Source: Yersinia mollaretii ATCC 43969
GTDB taxonomy: Bacteria > Pseudomonadota > Gammaproteobacteria > Enterobacterales > Enterobacteriaceae
Reading direction: 5' to 3'
Assembly (NCBI RefSeq): GCF_013282725.1
Contig: NZ_CP054043.1
Coordinates: 434,001-498,000 of the forward strand
DNA length: 64,000 nucleotides
Shown: positions 12,302 through 23,368 of the stretch, one piece after another
Position numbering within the stretch: the stretch's first letter is position 1
Layout: each line of letters begins with the position of its first letter
The notes under the pieces: model-generated
Databases searched by the model: none
What the model was told of the DNA's origin: nothing
What the model saw: the letters and a program-made list of their open reading frames with translations, nothing else
Position numbers and translations under genes: made by a program

Positions 12302-12364
12302 TATACCCGATAGTATTCAAGTTGCCCCTGTGTTGGCAACATCTTGAAAGCCATAACGTGTATA
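12302..12364. repeat. Short palindromic ERIC-like element
   Basis: A 63-base imperfect palindrome: TATACCCGATAGTATTCAAG at the left is nearly complementary to the right end (CTTGAAAGCCATAACGTGTATA read inward). The left end matches the ERIC terminus seen at 53591 (TATACCCGTCATACTTCAAG). It appears to be an ERIC derivative with the core deleted. It lies between the FMN riboswitch and ribB, so it would be carried in the ribB leader RNA. Confidence 0.5.
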
Positions 12365-12383
12365 AACTCAGCAGATACCGTTA

Positions 12384-12562
12384 ATCTCTCCCATCCGGAC
12401 TATAACCGTCGGCCCCGGAATTACACCGGATCTGCTGACCTCTACCCTGTTTTCTTTGGAGAAGAAACAAGGTGAGCGCTCGCGGGCTTTTGCACGACGA
12501 CGTTGATACGCCGCAACACAATTTACCGCCGGTGGGGACTTACACCCCGCCCTGAGAATAAG
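12384..12562 (-). promoter_or_regulatory. FMN riboswitch (RFN element) controlling ribB
   Basis: Read on the minus strand, this shows the conserved RFN core: CAGGGCGGGGTGTAAGTCCC, then CACCGGCGGT, and, after a variable arm, AGCAGATCCGGTGTAATTCC, GGGCCGACGGTTATAGTCC and GGATGGGAGAGA. This is the classical FMN-sensing aptamer found upstream of enterobacterial ribB. It lies about 200 bases before the ribB start. The downstream segment that would form the expression platform contains a palindromic repeat. Confidence 0.95.
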
Positions 12563-12686
12563 TTATGACTATAGCGCTATTGATTCTTCTCGGCAATTAC
12601 CAAAATGTAGATATGCGGAGGTTTATACAAACTCCATCTGGCATTACACTAGAGGGAGTCACCACACATCTCATTAGGGAAATATC

Positions 12687-12983
12687 ATGATTGACCCGAA
12701 AAAAATTGAACAAATCGCCCGCCAGGTGCATGAGTCTATGCCGAAAGGAATTCGCGAATTCGGGGACGACGTCGAAAAGAAAATTCGGCTAGTGCTGCAA
12801 TCGCAGTTAACCCGACTGGATTTGGTTAATCGTGAAGAGTTCGACGTACAGACTCAAGTGCTGCTGCGTACCAGAGAGAAACTGGCGTTGCTGGAGCAAC
12901 GCATGGGTGAACTGGAAGCGAAATTCAACAGTACACCAGCCGCGATTGAAGATAAGAAAGGCGATAACCAAACGGGCGAGTAA
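12687..12983 (+). CDS. ubiK: Ubiquinone biosynthesis accessory factor UbiK
   Basis: A 98-residue protein of the YqiC/UbiK (BMFP) family, which helps the aerobic ubiquinone-biosynthesis complex with UbiJ and can associate with membranes. The start [19 protein letters not shown] and the C-terminal heptad-rich coiled coil (residues about 45-80, [17 protein letters not shown]) are typical. It is preceded by an AGGGAAA ribosome site and followed by a hairpin terminator shared with the convergent yjeH. Confidence 0.93.
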   Translation: MIDPKKIEQIARQVHESMPKGIREFGDDVEKKIRLVLQSQLTRLDLVNREEFDVQTQVLLRTREKLALLEQRMGELEAKFNSTPAAIEDKKGDNQTGE

Positions 12984-13025
12984 TGATGGATAAAATCATT
13001 ACAGGCGAAACGTTATCGTTGATCA

Positions 13026-13050
13026 TCAGGGTGCTCATGTAGCACCCTGA
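13026..13050. terminator. Hairpin terminator between ubiK and yjeH
   Basis: TCAGGGTGCT and AGCACCCTGA form a near-perfect stem with a CATGT loop between the convergent genes ubiK and yjeH. Neither flank has a long T tract (ATTTATG on the plus side), so its strength is uncertain. Confidence 0.6.
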
Positions 13051-13052
13051 AT

Positions 13053-14303
13053 TTATGATGATATTGCCGCTTTCGGCGCGCGGGACATAAATATCCATAG
13101 CAGAACAAACATCAGTAGCGCGTATAAACTTTTCCAACCAATCATCACCAGCAAGACACAACATAGAATCGCGCCAATCACCGACATCATCCGCGAACGC
13201 CCGCTCAACAAGCGAATTCCCGCCAACATACACAGTAAATAGATCAGCACAAAAATACCGTTGGCGTACACAATCAGTAAATCCAATGGTAGCGACAGCC
13301 AGTAAATCAGCAACGCAAATACCAGACAACTGCCCACCACCGCAGTCAGCGCATAAACAGGGGTTTGCCCCGCCGAGAGCTGTGCCAGCTTACTTTGCGG
13401 CCGCATTTGAGCTTGCGACCACACCATACGCGCAAAGCTCTGAGTGTAGATATTGACGCTGGCAAAGCAGGCCAAATAGCCAATAATGCAAGCAACCCAC
13501 AGCGCATGTTTGCCGAACAGTTGCACCACGATACCGGGCAGCGAGGCCGCAGCCGCCTGCTGCTCACCATAGGCATGAAAGTGCAGCACCGCAACTGTGC
13601 ATCCCCAGTAAACCGCACCGGCGACCAATAGCCCAACCATGAGAGCACGGGGAAAATCTCGTTCGGGATGGCGAAACTCTGTCGCCAGATGCGCAAAAGC
13701 TTCCAACCCAACAAAGCACCAGAACATCACGGCAAGCGCACTGAACATATTCGGAGGGGAAATATCTTGGGGCGAGGGCCAAGGTATCTGTGATGGACTA
13801 ATATCGCCCTGCCACCAAATTGCGACCACCAGCGCGATAACCAGTAGCGCAATCAAGGTTTGCACATTGGCGCTGGAGCCAGCACTGCGCGTCCCCAGTA
13901 GCCAAATGACCAGCAAGGTCGCCAGTTGCACCATTAACAATTCACTATCATGCCACCCAAAAGTCGCCTGCCAGAAACCAGCGGCAATTTGCAAGGCGGC
14001 GGGAAGACCGACGGGAATGACGGACAAAAATAGCCAGCCAGTGACTTTGCCCAACTTCGGCCCAAAAGCCATGTTCACGAAGTGAGCAGCACCACCGGCA
14101 CTGGGGAAGTGGCGGCCCAAAGCAGCAAAAGCGATAGCGATCGGAAAAACGAGCACAATCAGAATCGGCCAGGCCCATAAGCTGTCATCACCTGCCACCA
14201 CGGCAGCTAATGCTGGCACGGCAAAGACACCGGTACCCAGCAGAGAAGTGGACAACAACCCGACTCCCTGTGCGAGACTTAACTCCTGTTTTAGTCCACT
14301 CAT
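13053..14303 (-). CDS. yjeH: L-methionine/branched-chain amino acid exporter YjeH-like
   Basis: A 416-residue APC-superfamily transporter with about 12 membrane segments, collinear with E. coli YjeH (418 residues), which exports methionine and branched-chain amino acids. The start MSGLKQELSLAQGVGLLSTS, the TM1 break GTGVFAVPAL, the GRHFPSAGGAAHFV loop and the FWCFVGLEAFAHLA segment match. In E. coli yjeH is not beside ubiK, so the position is specific to this lineage. A full ERIC element lies immediately upstream of its start. Confidence 0.9.
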   Translation of the reverse strand: MSGLKQELSLAQGVGLLSTSLLGTGVFAVPALAAVVAGDDSLWAWPILIVLVFPIAIAFAALGRHFPSAGGAAHFVNMAFGPKLGKVTGWLFLSVIPVGLPAALQIAAGFWQATFGWHDSELLMVQLATLLVIWLLGTRSAGSSANVQTLIALLVIALVVAIWWQGDISPSQIPWPSPQDISPPNMFSALAVMFWCFVGLEAFAHLATEFRHPERDFPRALMVGLLVAGAVYWGCTVAVLHFHAYGEQQAAAASLPGIVVQLFGKHALWVACIIGYLACFASVNIYTQSFARMVWSQAQMRPQSKLAQLSAGQTPVYALTAVVGSCLVFALLIYWLSLPLDLLIVYANGIFVLIYLLCMLAGIRLLSGRSRMMSVIGAILCCVLLVMIGWKSLYALLMFVLLWIFMSRAPKAAISS

Positions 14304-14311
14304 TCTGTTTA

Positions 14312-14436
<125 letters not shown>

Positions 14437-14437
<1 letters not shown>

Positions 14438-15867
14438 TAGCCACGGCCATTCTTGATTGACTGAATAATATTGGTGGTAGAAACGCCATCCTCAAAATTC
14501 AGCACTTTAACTTCCCCCCCGGCAGCCCAAACTTCAGCACTGCCCGCAATCTCATCCGGCTTATAATCCCCGCCCTTCACCAGTAGATCCGGCAAAATAT
14601 CAGCAATTAAGCGCTGCGGCGTGTCCTCTTCAAACGGCACCACCCAGTCCACGGCTTCCAGCGCACCTAATACGATCATGCGCTGATCCAGTGGGTTAAC
14701 TGGGCGTTTTTCGCCTTTCAATCGTTTGGTCGAGGCATCACTGTTCACCGCCACAATCAGGCGATCACCCAGTTTGCGGGCATTAGCCAGATAGGAAACA
14801 TGACCCGCATGGAGAATGTCAAAAATGCCGTTGGTCATCACCACTTTTTCGCCGCGCTGGCGAGCCTGCGCAACGGCTTTTTTCAGTTGTTGCTCATCCA
14901 TCACGCCAAAGCCGGTTTCAGCACGGCCACGGATGGCATTTTCCAGTTCAATCGGGGAAACCGTTGAGGTGCCCAACTTGCCGACTACCACGCCAGCAGC
15001 GGCATTCGCGAGGAAGCATGACTCTTCGAGGGTGTTTCCCGCCGCCAGTGCAGCCGCCAACACACCAATCACGGTATCACCGGCACCGGTCACATCGAAC
15101 ACTTCCTGCGCCTGCGTTGGCAAATGTAATGGCGGTTTACCCGGTTGCAGCAAGGTCATCCCCTGCTCGGATCGCGTCACTAACAGAGCGGAAAGTTCAA
15201 AATCGGCCACCAGCTTCATACCACGGCTAACCAACTCTTCTTCGGTTTTACAATGGCCGACTACCGCTTCAAATTCGGATAAATTCGGTGTCAACAGAGT
15301 TGCACCGCGATAACGTTCGAAATCGCTGCCTTTAGGATCGATCAGCACCGGAACTTTCGCTTTACGGGCCAATTGGATCATCTGCTGTACACTGCTCAAT
15401 GCACCTTTGGCGTAGTCGGACAGCACCAGCGCGCCAATCTGTGGCAGCGCCTGTTGAATGCGCTCAAAGATTGGTTGCGGATCAACGCCATCAAAACCCT
15501 CTTCGAAGTCCAGCCGGATCAGTTGCTGGTTACGGGAGAGCACCCGCAATTTGGTGATGGTTGGGTGAGTGGGCACCGAGACAAAATCGCAGCGCACCTG
15601 AACTTCATTCAGCTTGCTGGTCAGCGCGCGCGCGGCATCGTCGATACCGGTCAACCCCACTAAACGGGAGATTGCGCCAAGGGAGGCGATATTCATCGCG
15701 ACGTTGGCAGCACCACCGGGGCGCTCTTCGATGGTGTCCACTTTGACGACGGGAACCGGTGCTTCTGGTGAAATCCGGCTGGTTGGCCCATACCAGTAGC
15801 GGTCTAACATGACATCACCAACGACTAGTACTCCAGCGCGGCGAAAATCAGGCAGCGTGACTTTCAT
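14437..15867 (-). CDS. hldE: Bifunctional heptose 7-phosphate kinase/heptose 1-phosphate adenylyltransferase
   Basis: A 476-residue two-domain enzyme that makes ADP-heptose for the LPS inner core. The N-terminal ribokinase-like half (about 1-318) shows [11 protein letters not shown] and the catalytic DVTGAGDTV motif. The C-terminal nucleotidyltransferase half (about 345-476) shows [17 protein letters not shown] chose the ATG at 15867 ([12 protein letters not shown], as in E. coli), with a G-rich ribosome site; an in-frame start at 15882 would add five residues. It is downstream of glnE on the same strand, as in E. coli. Confidence 0.96.
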
Positions 15868-15997
15868 ACGTTTGCCCCCCAATGTGAGCTGTTATTATCC
15901 CCGAAAACACGCATCCTTCGCTCCAATCTCATATTGTGTTCATTATATAGCGCCGGATAATATCACAGGCGCCTTGCATACCATTAATAACTGGAAT

Positions 15998-18850
15998 CTA
16001 TGCATCCGCTGGCACTGATACCAGCCATTTATACCAACTGGCGGCCACCTGCGCCCTCTCAGCCATAAAGCTGTCGGCAGCGACTTTGCTGGATTGCTCC
16101 TGCAAGGCCAGATGGTGGATCTCATCGCGCATGGTGACGTAAGCACGGGTCAACGCGGCGGCCTCATCCGGCGGCATAATATCGTTATTGGCCATCAGCT
16201 CAAAAATACGCACATTATCTGACCAGCGAGTCAGACGCGGTTCACTGGCGGCATAGCGCAGCACCAGATATTGCGCGATAAACTCAATATCAGTGATCCC
16301 GCCCTCGTCCGCTTTGATATCAAAGATATCGCGCTGTTTGCTGCCCAAGTGATTGCGCATCTTCTCGCGCATTTCGCGTACTTCCTGCTGCAATTGTGGG
16401 CCGTCGCGATGGCGGCACAACACTTGCTGACGAATAGCATCAAACTGCTGATGGATGGCCGGATCGCCATAAACAATACGGGCACGGACCAGCGCCTGAT
16501 GCTCCCACGTCCACGCCTCATTTTTCTGATAATCCGCGAAAGCCTCGACCGTACTGACCAACATGCCCGCTTCACCGGAGGGCCGCAGCCGGACATCGAC
16601 CTCATACAAAATGCCTGAGGAGGTGCGGGTGCTAAATAGATGCATCACTCGCTGGGCCAAGCGCAGATAGAACTGGCGGCCATCAATGCTGCGATCGCCG
16701 TCGGTCATCACGTCCAGAGGGCAGTCGAGCAGGAACACCAAATCCAGATCCGAGCTGTAACCCAGCTCCCATCCGCCTAGTTTGCCATAGCCAATCACGG
16801 CGAAACCACGGCCTTCGCGCTGCTGTAAATGGCTCGGCTGACCATAACGAACCACCATCTGATTCCAGGCCTGCTGGATCACCGCATCAATGATGGCCTC
16901 TGCCAGATAGGTTAAGTGATCACTCACTTTCATCACCGGTAGTGCCTCAGTGATATCACCAGCAGCAATGCGTAATTGCTGCGCCTGCTTAAACTGACGC
17001 AATGCCTCCAACTGCTGCTCTTCGTCATCTTCCGGCACCCGCAGCAAATATTGGCGTAACTCATCGCGGTAAGCACCGGGTTCCAGCGGCTGATAGAAGG
17101 ATTGCGGGTCGAGCAACTCATCCAAGAGCAGTGGGTAGCGGGCGAGCTGGCTGGCGACCATCGGCGAAGCTGAACAGAGGCGGATCACATGCTTGAGCGC
17201 CGCATGGTACTCCACCAGCAACTCCAGATAGGTGGTGCGGGTCACGATGCTCAGCAGCAGTTGAATCAGGCGGCTAAGCGCAATATTAGCATCTGGGCGC
17301 GGGCAAACTTCAGCGAACAGACGCGGCATCAATTGATCCAGCACCTCACGGCCACGGGGGCCAATAGTGCGCTTGTCCATGTCATGACGGAAATCATTAA
17401 TGGTGATCAGCAACTGGCGACGTGCGGCTTCGTCTAAATGCGGCGTTAGTGGGGCTAAATCACACTCCTCCAGCGCATCCTGCCATAAACTTTTGTACAG
17501 CCCATGACAAGGATCTTCGCCAATATCGGGGGTATCGTCGCCAATTAGCTCATCAAACACGGCACGAACGGCTTGCATATGCTGCTCCAGCGCCACACTC
17601 ATGTCCGCCCAATTCGCGTACCCCATCCCCCAAGCCAATCGGGCCTGATTGAGTGGATCTCCGGGTAAGGTCTGGGTTTGCTCATCAGCGATGGCTTGCA
17701 GCAGATTCTCTAAACGGCGCAAAAACAGATAGCTGCCACTGAGATCCGCCACTTGCGGCGCGGGCAATAAACCCAACTCTGACACCGCCTGCAAGGTGGG
17801 CAGCAAAGCTCGCTCTTGCAGTCGCGGTTCGCGGCCACCCCGAATCAGCTGAAACACCTGCGTGATGAACTCAATTTCACGAATCCCGCCCGCGCCCAGC
17901 TTGATATTATCTTTCAAGCCGCGTCGGCGCACTTCTCGGGCGATCATCCCCTTCATGTTACGCAGCGATTGAATTACGCTGAAATCAATATAGCGGCGGA
18001 AGACGAAAGGCCGCAGAGTCTGGCGCAGCTCCTTGCTGTAGGGGTCTTCAGCACCGCCCATCAGACGCGCCTTCACCATCGCATAACGTTCCCAATCACG
18101 GCCCTGCTCTTGGTAGTAATCTTCCAGTGCCGCAAAGCTCAGAACCAGCGGGCCACTGTCGCCAAACGGGCGCAGGCGCATATCCACCCGATAGACAAAG
18201 CCATCGATAGTTTGCTGATCGAGTGCTTTGATCAGCCGCTGGCCCAAGCGGGTAAAGAACTGGGCATTGTCCAACTGCCGCCGACCGCCTTGGGTCTGAC
18301 CATTCTCTGGGTAAGCAAAAATAAGATCGATATCAGAGGAGAAATTCAGCTCACCGCCGCCCAGTTTGCCCATCCCCAGAATCAGCAGCGGCTGCGGAAC
18401 ACCGTCACCATTGCATGGTGTTCCGAACTCACGGCAACAGGCCTGATAGAGCCAGTCGCGGGCCGCAATAATCAGGGTTTCAGCCAGGCAACTGAGTTGC
18501 TGCAAGCTATCAATGGTCGCGCTGGTTTGCTGGGCCTGTGACCAGGCAATGCGCACCATAATCCGCCGACGAAACAGCCGCAAAGCCGCTAGCAGCGCGG
18601 CCTCGTCTTGCACTTCGGCCAGCGCCTGACTCAGCCATTGCGGATAACATTGCCACTCCTGCGGTTGTGGGGGATGCTGATGCAACTCCGCCAACCATTC
18701 AGGGTGAATCAGTAGCATATCACTGACAAAATCACTCAACGCCAATACGGCGATATCTTCATCACCTAAGCTCAGCGGCGTCGGCAACTCATGAAAGCGC
18801 TGCTGTACATTCTGCGCCTGAATCTGTAATTCCGGAGGGAGTGGCAACAT
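15998..18850 (-). CDS. glnE: Glutamine synthetase adenylyltransferase/adenylyl-removing enzyme
   Basis: A 950-residue bifunctional enzyme that adenylylates and deadenylylates glutamine synthetase in response to PII and glutamine. Both nucleotidyltransferase cores are present: [14 protein letters not shown] in the N-terminal deadenylylase half (about residue 165) and [15 protein letters not shown] in the C-terminal adenylylase half (about 700). I chose the ATG at 18850 (MLPLPPELQ), with an AAGGA site six bases upstream; the in-frame ATG at 18865 adds five residues. It lies between ygiF and hldE. Confidence 0.96.
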   Translation of the reverse strand: MLPLPPELQIQAQNVQQRFHELPTPLSLGDEDIAVLALSDFVSDMLLIHPEWLAELHQHPPQPQEWQCYPQWLSQALAEVQDEAALLAALRLFRRRIMVRIAWSQAQQTSATIDSLQQLSCLAETLIIAARDWLYQACCREFGTPCNGDGVPQPLLILGMGKLGGGELNFSSDIDLIFAYPENGQTQGGRRQLDNAQFFTRLGQRLIKALDQQTIDGFVYRVDMRLRPFGDSGPLVLSFAALEDYYQEQGRDWERYAMVKARLMGGAEDPYSKELRQTLRPFVFRRYIDFSVIQSLRNMKGMIAREVRRRGLKDNIKLGAGGIREIEFITQVFQLIRGGREPRLQERALLPTLQAVSELGLLPAPQVADLSGSYLFLRRLENLLQAIADEQTQTLPGDPLNQARLAWGMGYANWADMSVALEQHMQAVRAVFDELIGDDTPDIGEDPCHGLYKSLWQDALEECDLAPLTPHLDEAARRQLLITINDFRHDMDKRTIGPRGREVLDQLMPRLFAEVCPRPDANIALSRLIQLLLSIVTRTTYLELLVEYHAALKHVIRLCSASPMVASQLARYPLLLDELLDPQSFYQPLEPGAYRDELRQYLLRVPEDDEEQQLEALRQFKQAQQLRIAAGDITEALPVMKVSDHLTYLAEAIIDAVIQQAWNQMVVRYGQPSHLQQREGRGFAVIGYGKLGGWELGYSSDLDLVFLLDCPLDVMTDGDRSIDGRQFYLRLAQRVMHLFSTRTSSGILYEVDVRLRPSGEAGMLVSTVEAFADYQKNEAWTWEHQALVRARIVYGDPAIHQQFDAIRQQVLCRHRDGPQLQQEVREMREKMRNHLGSKQRDIFDIKADEGGITDIEFIAQYLVLRYAASEPRLTRWSDNVRIFELMANNDIMPPDEAAALTRAYVTMRDEIHHLALQEQSSKVAADSFMAERAQVAASWYKWLVSVPADA

Positions 18851-18863
18851 ATCGATTCCTTGC

Positions 18864-18921
18864 ATACCCTTCGCCTTAGCGTCGTCAGATTATTGACTGT
18901 AACGCCAATGGCTTAGGGTAT
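18864..18921. repeat. Short ERIC-derived palindrome
   Basis: A 58-base element bounded by ATACCCT and AGGGTAT. The outer segments (ATACCCTTCGCCTTAGCGTCG and GCCAATGGCTTAGGGTAT, split here) resemble the two ends of the ERIC copy at 14312-14437, so it looks like an ERIC lacking its core. It lies between ygiF and glnE, and its left end overlaps the alternative glnE start codon. Confidence 0.5.
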
Positions 18922-18929
18922 ATGTTCGA

Positions 18930-20234
18930 TTAACGGGCACCATTTAGCCAGAAGGCGGGCTGAGATAGCGCTTCCTTACGGGCGGTATCGCGCCAGTGGC
19001 CCTGACGTTCCATAATCGCCAGTTGCAATCCAAACCAGCCATCAATATAAGGGTGCCATTCACTCTGCGGATAGAAGCCAGAGAGCAGCTGGAGGGTCAT
19101 AATCTGCCGATTCAGACGGGGGAGTTGAGCCAAATAGCCGTCGTCATCCATATTGTGCCCAAAAGCTTCTTTCAGATCGGCGGCACAGCGGCTTAGCATC
19201 ACGTCGCAAAAGCGCTTAAATGAACCATCAAACTTCGCTAGTGCTTTGGCATCCATAAATGGCCGCCAGCCTGCGGTCACTAACCACGATGTAAGCGCTA
19301 ACTTACATTTCAGGTAGTCGGCGCTATAGCAGAGCTGTTCCGCCTTTGCATTTTTCGGTTCTAACTGGGGTTCCAGCGCGATCAATAGCACCCGCAGTTC
19401 AGTACTGGCTTTACGCGGCACTAATCCGCCAAAAATCGCCAAGGTCTGGCGAACCATCGCCACAGCCTCAATGATCATCGCCTTGGCCGCTGCCTCACCA
19501 CGCAACCACAACTCTTCATGGTATTGCCAGTGATCCAACGCCATCTCCAGCCCAGCCACCATCCCTTGCTCGACAGTCGATTTCGGCGCAGGCTGCAAGA
19601 CCAACAGTGGCCGCAATTCACGAGGAGGATTGCCTTGCGCTAAGTGATAGCCACGCGCCGCTTTACTCAGATTGCCCTGACGTAAACCGCCGATTTGCGC
19701 CAATTCAGCGGCCAGTGCCAGTAAGTCAGCCTGATTGCCTTGTTTTAGTTCCAGCTCGATTTCGCTCAATGGCTCCGACAACTCGCCAGCGCTAATCGAA
19801 CCTTGATCAAGAGCAAGCTCTATCTCGCTCTCACCGTAAGTGATTACCCACTTTTCACGAGTGAAATCCGTGCGAAACAGGGGGTGCAACTCAGCTTGTA
19901 GCGTCTCAACCGCCCAGCCTTCTGGCCAGATATCGGCGGGGAAACGCGCCAGATCGAGTTTGTCGTTATCAATATCGACATTGTATTCAGGTCGTTGATG
20001 TAAGCCGCCAACCACTTTGCCGCCGGTCTTCACCGTCATTTCATAGCGGCCATCATAACCCCGAATGCGTAGGCCAATATCATGCTGGCGCAGGCGATTA
20101 TCTGCGGTTTCAAAGTAGATGTTGGTCAATGTTTGCGGCGCTGAATGCTGGCTTTTCCAGGTCGTGAGCCGCTCCGGCAACGCGGCGATGGCCGCAGGCG
20201 TAGCAATAAATTTTAATTCTATTTCAACGGTCAT
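18930..20234 (-). CDS. ygiF: Inorganic triphosphatase YgiF (CYTH-CHAD)
   Basis: A 434-residue protein with an N-terminal CYTH domain (about 1-200) that hydrolyses inorganic triphosphate and a C-terminal CHAD domain (about 215-430) of helices rich in conserved histidine and basic residues. The CYTH signature EIELKF is at residues 4-9, followed by LRIRGYDGRYEMTVK. I chose the ATG at 20234 (MTVEIELKF) to match E. coli (433 residues); an upstream in-frame start would add 13 residues with no family support. glnE follows, as in E. coli. Confidence 0.93.
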   Translation of the reverse strand: MTVEIELKFIATPAAIAALPERLTTWKSQHSAPQTLTNIYFETADNRLRQHDIGLRIRGYDGRYEMTVKTGGKVVGGLHQRPEYNVDIDNDKLDLARFPADIWPEGWAVETLQAELHPLFRTDFTREKWVITYGESEIELALDQGSISAGELSEPLSEIELELKQGNQADLLALAAELAQIGGLRQGNLSKAARGYHLAQGNPPRELRPLLVLQPAPKSTVEQGMVAGLEMALDHWQYHEELWLRGEAAAKAMIIEAVAMVRQTLAIFGGLVPRKASTELRVLLIALEPQLEPKNAKAEQLCYSADYLKCKLALTSWLVTAGWRPFMDAKALAKFDGSFKRFCDVMLSRCAADLKEAFGHNMDDDGYLAQLPRLNRQIMTLQLLSGFYPQSEWHPYIDGWFGLQLAIMERQGHWRDTARKEALSQPAFWLNGAR

Positions 20235-20558
20235 AATTTCATTCACACCGGTATGTTGCGAGATTACGGGCATTATGCCTTTTTCACGGTGATTTGCCTG
20301 TTTTGCACAAACTTCTCTGCTTTAAAACAAAAAACGCGCGCGCGGCAACCCCAAGTCAAAGCCTATTTTAACCTGTTTTCGCCGATCTGCCCTAAGGCTT
20401 CATAAGAGATATTTTCACTGCGGTAAAAATAGCCACTAAAGTGTCCCAAGCCGCGCTGGCTATGAGAGTAAGATAGTTCTCATTCCGGTTTATGCGTTGC
20501 GTCGGCAAACTGAACACACTACTATCGTTCCATAAATTCACTCATAAATGACTCTCTA
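20235..20558. other. Divergent intergenic region ygiF/ygiM
   Basis: A 324-base gap between divergent ygiF and ygiM. It contains a CG alternation (ACGCGCGCGCGGC near 20335) and AT-rich stretches. I see no gene and no promoter that I can place with confidence, although both flanking genes must start from here. Confidence 0.5.
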
Positions 20559-21179
20559 ATGCAGAAAATACGCCTAATTTGCCTCACGGTGCTCAGTCTC
20601 ACTCTCTCTTGGGGCGCACACGCCGAAGAAAAACGTTACATCTCTGATGAGCTGGATACCTACGTTCATAGCGGCCCCGGTAATCAATACCGCATTGTTG
20701 GCACGCTAAAAGGTGGGGATGAAGTCACCCTGATAAGCGTTGATGAAGGCACAAATTATGGCCAAATTCGCGACAGCAAGGGTAAAACCATCTGGATACC
20801 GCTGAATCAGTTGAGTGAAACCCCCAGCCTACGCATTCGGGTGCCAGACCTTGAACAGCAGGTCAAAACACTGACTGATAAACTGGCTAATATTGATAAT
20901 AGCTGGAATCAGCGCACCGCAGAAATGCAGCAGAAAGTGGCTGCCAGCGATAGTGTTATCTCCGAACTGCAAAAAGAGAATGAATCGCTGAAAAACCAGT
21001 TAGTGGTCGCTCAGAAGAAGGTCAGCGCAGTGAATCTGCAATTGGATGATAAGCAGCGCACCATTATCCTACAGTGGTTTATGTACGGCGGCGGTGTTGC
21101 AGGGATTGGCCTACTGTTGGGTTTGGTGCTGCCACATTTGATCCCCAGCCGTAAAAAGAACAATCGCTGGATGAACTAA
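20559..21179 (+). CDS. ygiM: SH3-domain membrane protein YgiM (TIGR04211 family)
   Basis: A 206-residue protein with a signal peptide (residues 1-22, WGAHA-EEK), a bacterial SH3 domain (about 25-90: SDELDTYVHSGPGNQYRIVG), a coiled coil (about 95-165) and one C-terminal membrane helix (about 168-192) ending in a basic tail. This is the YgiM architecture. The bulk is periplasmic and anchored in the inner membrane. The SH3 domain suggests peptidoglycan or protein binding, but no activity is established. cca is downstream as in E. coli. Confidence 0.92.
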   Translation: MQKIRLICLTVLSLTLSWGAHAEEKRYISDELDTYVHSGPGNQYRIVGTLKGGDEVTLISVDEGTNYGQIRDSKGKTIWIPLNQLSETPSLRIRVPDLEQQVKTLTDKLANIDNSWNQRTAEMQQKVAASDSVISELQKENESLKNQLVVAQKKVSAVNLQLDDKQRTIILQWFMYGGGVAGIGLLLGLVLPHLIPSRKKNNRWMN

Positions 21180-21180
21180 T

Positions 21181-21238
21181 AGTCATCAGTTGAGTGAGAG
21201 CAGCTAACAACGCTGCAACGTCAAGAACGAAGGATAAA
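21181..21238. repeat. ERIC-like remnant before cca
   Basis: About 58 bases with AGTCATCAGTTGAGTGAGAGCAG on the left (split from) CTAACAACGCTGCAACGTCAAGAACGAAGGATA on the right. The latter matches the right end of the ERIC copy at 14406-14437 (GCAGCTAAC and CAAGGACGAAGGGTAT). It fills the ygiM-cca gap and even supplies the GAAGGA ribosome site of cca. Confidence 0.5.
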
Positions 21239-21239
21239 A

Positions 21240-22478
21240 ATGAAGGTCTATCTGGTCGGCGGTGCCGTACGCGACAACTTACTAAACCTACCTGTGACCG
21301 AGCAGGATTGGGTGGTCGTAGGCGCGACCCCAGAACAGCTGCTGGCACAGGGCTACCAACAGGTCGGCAAAGATTTTCCGGTTTTTCTTCATCCGGTTAG
21401 CCATGAAGAGTATGCGCTAGCCCGCACCGAACGTAAATCAGGTCAGGGGTATACAGGCTTTACCTGCTACGCCGCCCCTGATGTCACGCTGGAAGAAGAT
21501 TTACTGCGTCGTGATCTCACCATTAATGCTATCGCCCGCAGTGATGACGGTGAGTTAATCGATCCCTACCACGGCAGACAAGATTTAAAAAACAAAGTGT
21601 TACGCCACGTCTCCGAGGCATTTGGCGAAGATCCCCTGCGTGTTCTGCGTGTTGCCCGTTTCGCCGCCCGTTTTGCTCACTTGGGCTTCAGTGTCGCTCC
21701 CGAAACTCAATCTTTGATGGCAGCAATGGCACGTAGTGGCGAGCTATCCGCTCTAACGCCAGAACGGGTCTGGAAAGAGACCGAGAAAGCCCTGAAAACA
21801 CAAAGCCCACAGGTCTATTTTCAGGTACTGCGCGATTGTGATGCATTGGCGGTGCTGTTCCCAGAAATTGACCGCCTTTTTGGTGTTCCCGCACCGGAAA
21901 AATGGCACCCGGAAATTGATACCGGCATTCATACCCTAATGACGCTAACTATCGCCGCTCGACTCAGCCCAGAGGTTGATATTCGCTTCGCGGCTCTTTG
22001 CCATGATTTGGGCAAAGGGCTGACGCCAAAACAGTTTTGGCCTCATCATCACGGCCACGGCCCCGCTGGCGTCAAGTTGGTTGAGCAGTTGTGTCAGCGT
22101 TTACGTGTGCCTAATCCGGTGCGTGATTTGGCGAAACTGGTGGCGGAATACCATGATCTCATCCATACGGTGAATAAGCTCCGACCTGAGACTTTACTCA
22201 AATTATTTGATGCGATTGATGTCTGGCGCAAGCCAGAGCGCCTTGAGCAGATGATTATGACCAGCGAGGCCGATGCCCGTGGTCGTACTGGATTTGAAGA
22301 AAATCCTTATCCACAAGGCGATTATCTGCGAACCGCATTCCAGATTGCTAATGGCGTCTCGGTGCAAGAGGTGGTCGCCAGCGGGTTACAAGGTCTGGCG
22401 ATTCGTGACGAGCTAAAACGCCGTCGTCAACAGGCACTGGCGCAATGGAAGCAAGCTCAAGAAGCCGCGTCAGAATAA
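21240..22478 (+). CDS. cca: Multifunctional CCA-adding enzyme
   Basis: A 412-residue class II tRNA nucleotidyltransferase that builds and repairs tRNA 3' CCA ends, fused to an HD domain with phosphatase and 2',3'-phosphodiesterase activity. The nucleotidyltransferase start [14 protein letters not shown], the [10 protein letters not shown] motif (about residue 90) and the HD motif ALCHDLGKG (about 255) are present. Length equals E. coli Cca (412). Its GAAGGA ribosome site lies in an ERIC-like remnant. Confidence 0.97.
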   Translation: MKVYLVGGAVRDNLLNLPVTEQDWVVVGATPEQLLAQGYQQVGKDFPVFLHPVSHEEYALARTERKSGQGYTGFTCYAAPDVTLEEDLLRRDLTINAIARSDDGELIDPYHGRQDLKNKVLRHVSEAFGEDPLRVLRVARFAARFAHLGFSVAPETQSLMAAMARSGELSALTPERVWKETEKALKTQSPQVYFQVLRDCDALAVLFPEIDRLFGVPAPEKWHPEIDTGIHTLMTLTIAARLSPEVDIRFAALCHDLGKGLTPKQFWPHHHGHGPAGVKLVEQLCQRLRVPNPVRDLAKLVAEYHDLIHTVNKLRPETLLKLFDAIDVWRKPERLEQMIMTSEADARGRTGFEENPYPQGDYLRTAFQIANGVSVQEVVASGLQGLAIRDELKRRRQQALAQWKQAQEAASE

Positions 22479-22496
22479 ACTCCTGCCCCTAATCAA

Positions 22497-22528
22497 ACAA
22501 AAAGCCCTGATTAATCAGGGCTTTTTTA
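22497..22528. terminator. Bidirectional terminator between cca and uppP
   Basis: AAAAAGCCCTGATTAATCAG and GGCTTTTTT form a perfect stem with A and T flanks. It works as a rho-independent terminator on both strands, serving convergent cca and uppP. Confidence 0.9.
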
Positions 22529-22549
22529 TGCTTCAATTTCACTGCGCAA

Positions 22550-23368
22550 TTACATAAATACCCAATACACCGCTGCGGCTACCACGAAACGATAGATGGC
22601 AAAAGGCACAAAAGAGATACGTTTAATCAGTGACAAGAAGGTTTTGATGGCAATCAGTGCGACGATAAATGCCGTGGTGAATCCGACGGCAAACATCGGT
22701 AAATCACCCAGTGTCAGGAAGTGCAGACTCTTATACAAATCCAGCCCACTGGCCCCCATCATCATCGGCACCGCCAAAATAAAGGAGAATTCAGAGGCGG
22801 CATAGCGATTAACGCCGACCAGCATCCCGCCAGAAATGGTGGCACCCGAGCGGGAGAACCCCGGCCATAATGCAAGGCACTGGAAGCAACCGATGGCAAA
22901 AGCCTGGCGATAGGTAATGTCATCCAGCCCGACGGCTTTCGGATTTTTAGGTTTGAACCATTCTGCGGCCAGTAGCAGTAAGCCACCCGCCACCAAGGCA
23001 TACATCACACTGTGCGGGTTAAATAGTGATTTGATGGCGTTGTGAAAGACCAATCCCAATCCCACAGCGGGCAGCATCGCCAGTAAAATATGGCCTAATG
23101 TCAGATGGCCGCTGGTTTTCCCCTCATGGGGTGTCGCGCCAAAATGGATACCAATCAGGCCAAACAACCGCCGCCAGAACACCACGACCACGGCCAGAAT
23201 CGACCCTAGCTGAATAATGACTTCAAAGGTCTTGGCTTTGTCACCGGTAAAGCCCAGTAACTCGCCGACAATAATCATATGCCCAGTAGATGAAACCGGC
23301 AGAAACTCGGTTAATCCTTCGACTACACCCAAAACAAAAGCCACAAACAGCGAATACATATCCGTCAT
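22550..23368 (-). CDS. uppP: Undecaprenyl-diphosphatase UppP (BacA)
   Basis: A 272-residue inner-membrane phosphatase that recycles undecaprenyl diphosphate for cell-wall and glycan synthesis; overproduction gives bacitracin resistance. It has about eight membrane helices and the two catalytic motifs [13 protein letters not shown] (about residue 18-30) and [11 protein letters not shown] (about 170-180). I chose the ATG at 23368 (MTDMYSL), which matches the E. coli start; the longer reading from 23425 adds 19 residues. Confidence 0.95.
   Translation of the reverse strand: MTDMYSLFVAFVLGVVEGLTEFLPVSSTGHMIIVGELLGFTGDKAKTFEVIIQLGSILAVVVVFWRRLFGLIGIHFGATPHEGKTSGHLTLGHILLAMLPAVGLGLVFHNAIKSLFNPHSVMYALVAGGLLLLAAEWFKPKNPKAVGLDDITYRQAFAIGCFQCLALWPGFSRSGATISGGMLVGVNRYAASEFSFILAVPMMMGASGLDLYKSLHFLTLGDLPMFAVGFTTAFIVALIAIKTFLSLIKRISFVPFAIYRFVVAAAVYWVFM

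Noticed and set aside
17816..18541. Long open frame (241 codons) on the plus strand
   Set aside because: Exactly antisense to glnE, which is a clear family member; typical shadow of a GC-biased gene.
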